This document shows positions 62,366 to 64,000 of a stretch of DNA of 64,000 nucleotides, in pieces. The translations under genes were made by a program, and so were the position numbers. Where the stretch lies: the NCBI RefSeq assembly GCF_003397585.1, contig NZ_QJUV01000001.1:620001-684000 (forward strand), written 5' to 3'. Origin of the DNA: Gardnerella piotii. Lineage in GTDB: Bacteria > Actinomycetota > Actinomycetes > Actinomycetales > Bifidobacteriaceae. Every line of letters starts with the position of its first letter. Position 1 is the stretch's first letter. Below the pieces are notes generated by a model, which saw only the letters and a program-made list of their open reading frames with translations, was not told the DNA's origin and did no database searches.

Positions 62366-63652
62366 TCACTTAGCTTCTACAAGACCAATCTTGGAACCCC
62401 ACAATGCGTACCAAGCTACATACAAGAATCCTGGAACGGTAAGCAGCACTGCAACCTCAATGCCAGCAAAATCTTGTACAAATCCAAGGAATAGTGGGAT
62501 TATAGCTGCGCCAACAACGCTCATAATCAAAGCGGAAGAGCCAGTCTTTGCAGCAGAGCCATGAATTCCCTTTAAGGTAAGTGAGAACACGGTTGGGAAT
62601 CCAATAGACACAAACAGGTAGGAGATAATGTAGGCCACTACAGAAATCTTGCCGAGTCCAAGGAATGCAACAAACATTAGCAATGCGCTCAGAACCATGT
62701 AGATTCCAAGAATCTTATCGCTATCAAACTTTGTCATAAGAGGCGTTGTAATAAAGCGACCAAGGGTGAACATTAAGGAAACGATTGCAAGCATAGACGC
62801 CGCAATACCAGTTGTTACTCCAGCACCCCAATGCTTAAGAGCAAACGATGAGAACATTGCCATTCCAACAACCTGAAGGCCTACAAATACAAATTCTGCA
62901 ATAACGCCAAGTGTAAAGTATGGCTTCTTAACAAGATGCAAGAATGAAGAATCGCCCTTATTTTCTTGATCTGCCTCAACATCTCCTGGAGGTGTAGGAA
63001 GCTTAAAGCAGAAGAAGATTGCAATAACCGCAATAAGAACAATGCCAATAACAATGTAAATCATGCGAGTATCGCTAAGGAACTTCGACTTAGCAAATTC
63101 AAATCCTGGTTCGCCTTGCTTAACGGTTTTACCAATAATGTTGCCAAGAATAAGCGGGCCAACAATGCTGCCAACGCCGTTAAAGCTTTGTGCCATGTTG
63201 ATTCTAAAGGATTCGCCCTTTTCGTCGCCAAGCTTTGTAATGTATGGGTTGCAGTTTGTTTCCAAAGTTGCAGCACCAAGAGCAATAATAAACATTGCTA
63301 TAAGGAACATAACATAGCTTGCTGTAGCGGTTGCAGGAATTACAGCAAATGCGCCGATTGCAAAGAGTGCAAGACCGCTAATTACGCCGCCCTTGTACCC
63401 AAAGCGCTTTGCGATTAAACCTGCAGGAATAGCCATTACAAAGTATGCGCCAAAGTATGCAACCTGAAGCAGCGCTGCTTCTGTGTTGTTTAGATTTAAG
63501 TAATGTCCAAATGGGGAATTAAGAGCATTGACCAAATTCATGGTCAAACCCCATACGAAGAACAAAGATGTTACCAATACAATGGCAATTATAGTTTTTG
63601 AGCTACTTTTGTTATTGTTAACAACCACGTTGTCGTTTTCTTTTGTAGTCAT
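62366..63652 (-). CDS. fucP: FucP-type L-fucose:H+ symporter (MFS)
   Basis: The 428-residue protein has about 12 membrane segments. The opening LFFVWGLTMNLVNALNSPFG is given here in part: FFVWGLTMNLVNAL corresponds to the FucP signature FFLWGxxxxLNDxL. Other family blocks are YFGAYFVMAIPAG, LIAKRFGYKGGV and ETNCNPYITKLG. It imports L-fucose with protons. The start at ATG 63652 (MTTKENDN) is chosen for the GGGAGTG ribosome binding site; ATG 63679 is in frame upstream. It is first in line after the SDR gene and a palindrome. Other hexoses are possible substrates. Confidence 0.87.
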   Translation of the reverse strand: MTTKENDNVVVNNNKSSSKTIIAIVLVTSLFFVWGLTMNLVNALNSPFGHYLNLNNTEAALLQVAYFGAYFVMAIPAGLIAKRFGYKGGVISGLALFAIGAFAVIPATATASYVMFLIAMFIIALGAATLETNCNPYITKLGDEKGESFRINMAQSFNGVGSIVGPLILGNIIGKTVKQGEPGFEFAKSKFLSDTRMIYIVIGIVLIAVIAIFFCFKLPTPPGDVEADQENKGDSSFLHLVKKPYFTLGVIAEFVFVGLQVVGMAMFSSFALKHWGAGVTTGIAASMLAIVSLMFTLGRFITTPLMTKFDSDKILGIYMVLSALLMFVAFLGLGKISVVAYIISYLFVSIGFPTVFSLTLKGIHGSAAKTGSSALIMSVVGAAIIPLFLGFVQDFAGIEVAVLLTVPGFLYVAWYALWGSKIGLVEAK

Positions 63653-63717
63653 CGTCACTCCCGTGTGAGAATAATTCAAAGAGTTTAAGATTTTAAGTTC
63701 TTAAATGATTTTGTGCA

Positions 63718-63753
63718 ATGGTGCGCAAGCACACATTTTGCATTGCGCACCAT
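63718..63753. repeat. Perfect 11-bp inverted repeat between the SDR gene and fucP
   Basis: ATGGTGCGCAA (63718-63728) and TTGCGCACCAT (63743-63753) are perfect arms with a 14-nt loop. In the minus-strand cluster it lies after the SDR stop and before fucP, so it can be an intercistronic hairpin, or an operator for a sugar-responsive repressor. Confidence 0.75.
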
Positions 63754-63795
63754 CGACTAGTTAAATTGCATTAATCTTAAATTTGCATTTGGAAT

Positions 63796-64000
<205 letters not shown>

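Overview
The window reads as a chromosomal segment of a low-GC member of the Bifidobacteriaceae, most likely Gardnerella. Actinobacterial markers are a SepH septation protein, a DUF4193 protein, a PASTA Ser/Thr kinase beside a polyprenyl synthase and PlsC, tandem clpP genes, and rpoD directly followed by a second type II topoisomerase subunit (parE). AT-rich codon use, a pyruvate formate-lyase system and a fucose catabolic cluster fit that family. The genus is inferred from gene content and composition; no database was searched.

Layout. 1-8.3 kb: 3' end of secA, a small membrane protein, plsC, PASTA kinase, polyprenyl diphosphate synthase, a DUF4192-like protein and rpoD. 8.4-17 kb: parE, an MFS transporter, an LPXTG surface protein split by an 11-G tract (phase OFF in this sequence), and parC. 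17-26 kb: a phosphodiesterase-like enzyme, sepH, the DUF4193-dut-rel cluster, a cyclophilin and the metQ-metN-metI methionine importer. 26.6-38.4 kb: nadE, pflB-pflA, a small membrane protein, an RNase D-like nuclease, trigger factor, a ClC channel and clpP1-clpP2. A tRNA-Arg(ACG) follows at 38.55 kb.

38.6-50.6 kb is an accessory defence island unlike its surroundings: a small Xre-type regulator, hsdM, rhuM, hsdS and hsdR of a type I restriction-modification system, an AbiTii-domain protein, a GC-rich inverted-repeat element, a very AT-rich KAP P-loop NTPase and an Ltp-type surface protein. The regulator-to-AbiTii segment lies between two copies of a 16-bp direct repeat. The hsdS linker holds TAEL repeats like those that set recognition-spacer length in the EcoR124 family.

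50.9-64 kb returns to core-like content: a LysR regulator, a HAD phosphatase whose 3' end runs into a 14-bp tandem repeat, NAD(P)H-hydrate dehydratase, a Zn/Mn ABC importer (one permease ends in seven KKFS repeats), thrS, and a minus-strand cluster for non-phosphorylative L-fucose use (DapA-type aldolase, lactonase-type amidohydrolase, FucP-type permease, and a truncated SDR at the window edge).

Themes: repeat-driven variability (G tract, TAEL, KKFS, 14-bp TATAAT repeats, a T10 run in a candidate promoter), acidic or Asn/Gln-rich low-complexity expansions inside conserved proteins, and a stacked set of anti-phage genes next to a tRNA.
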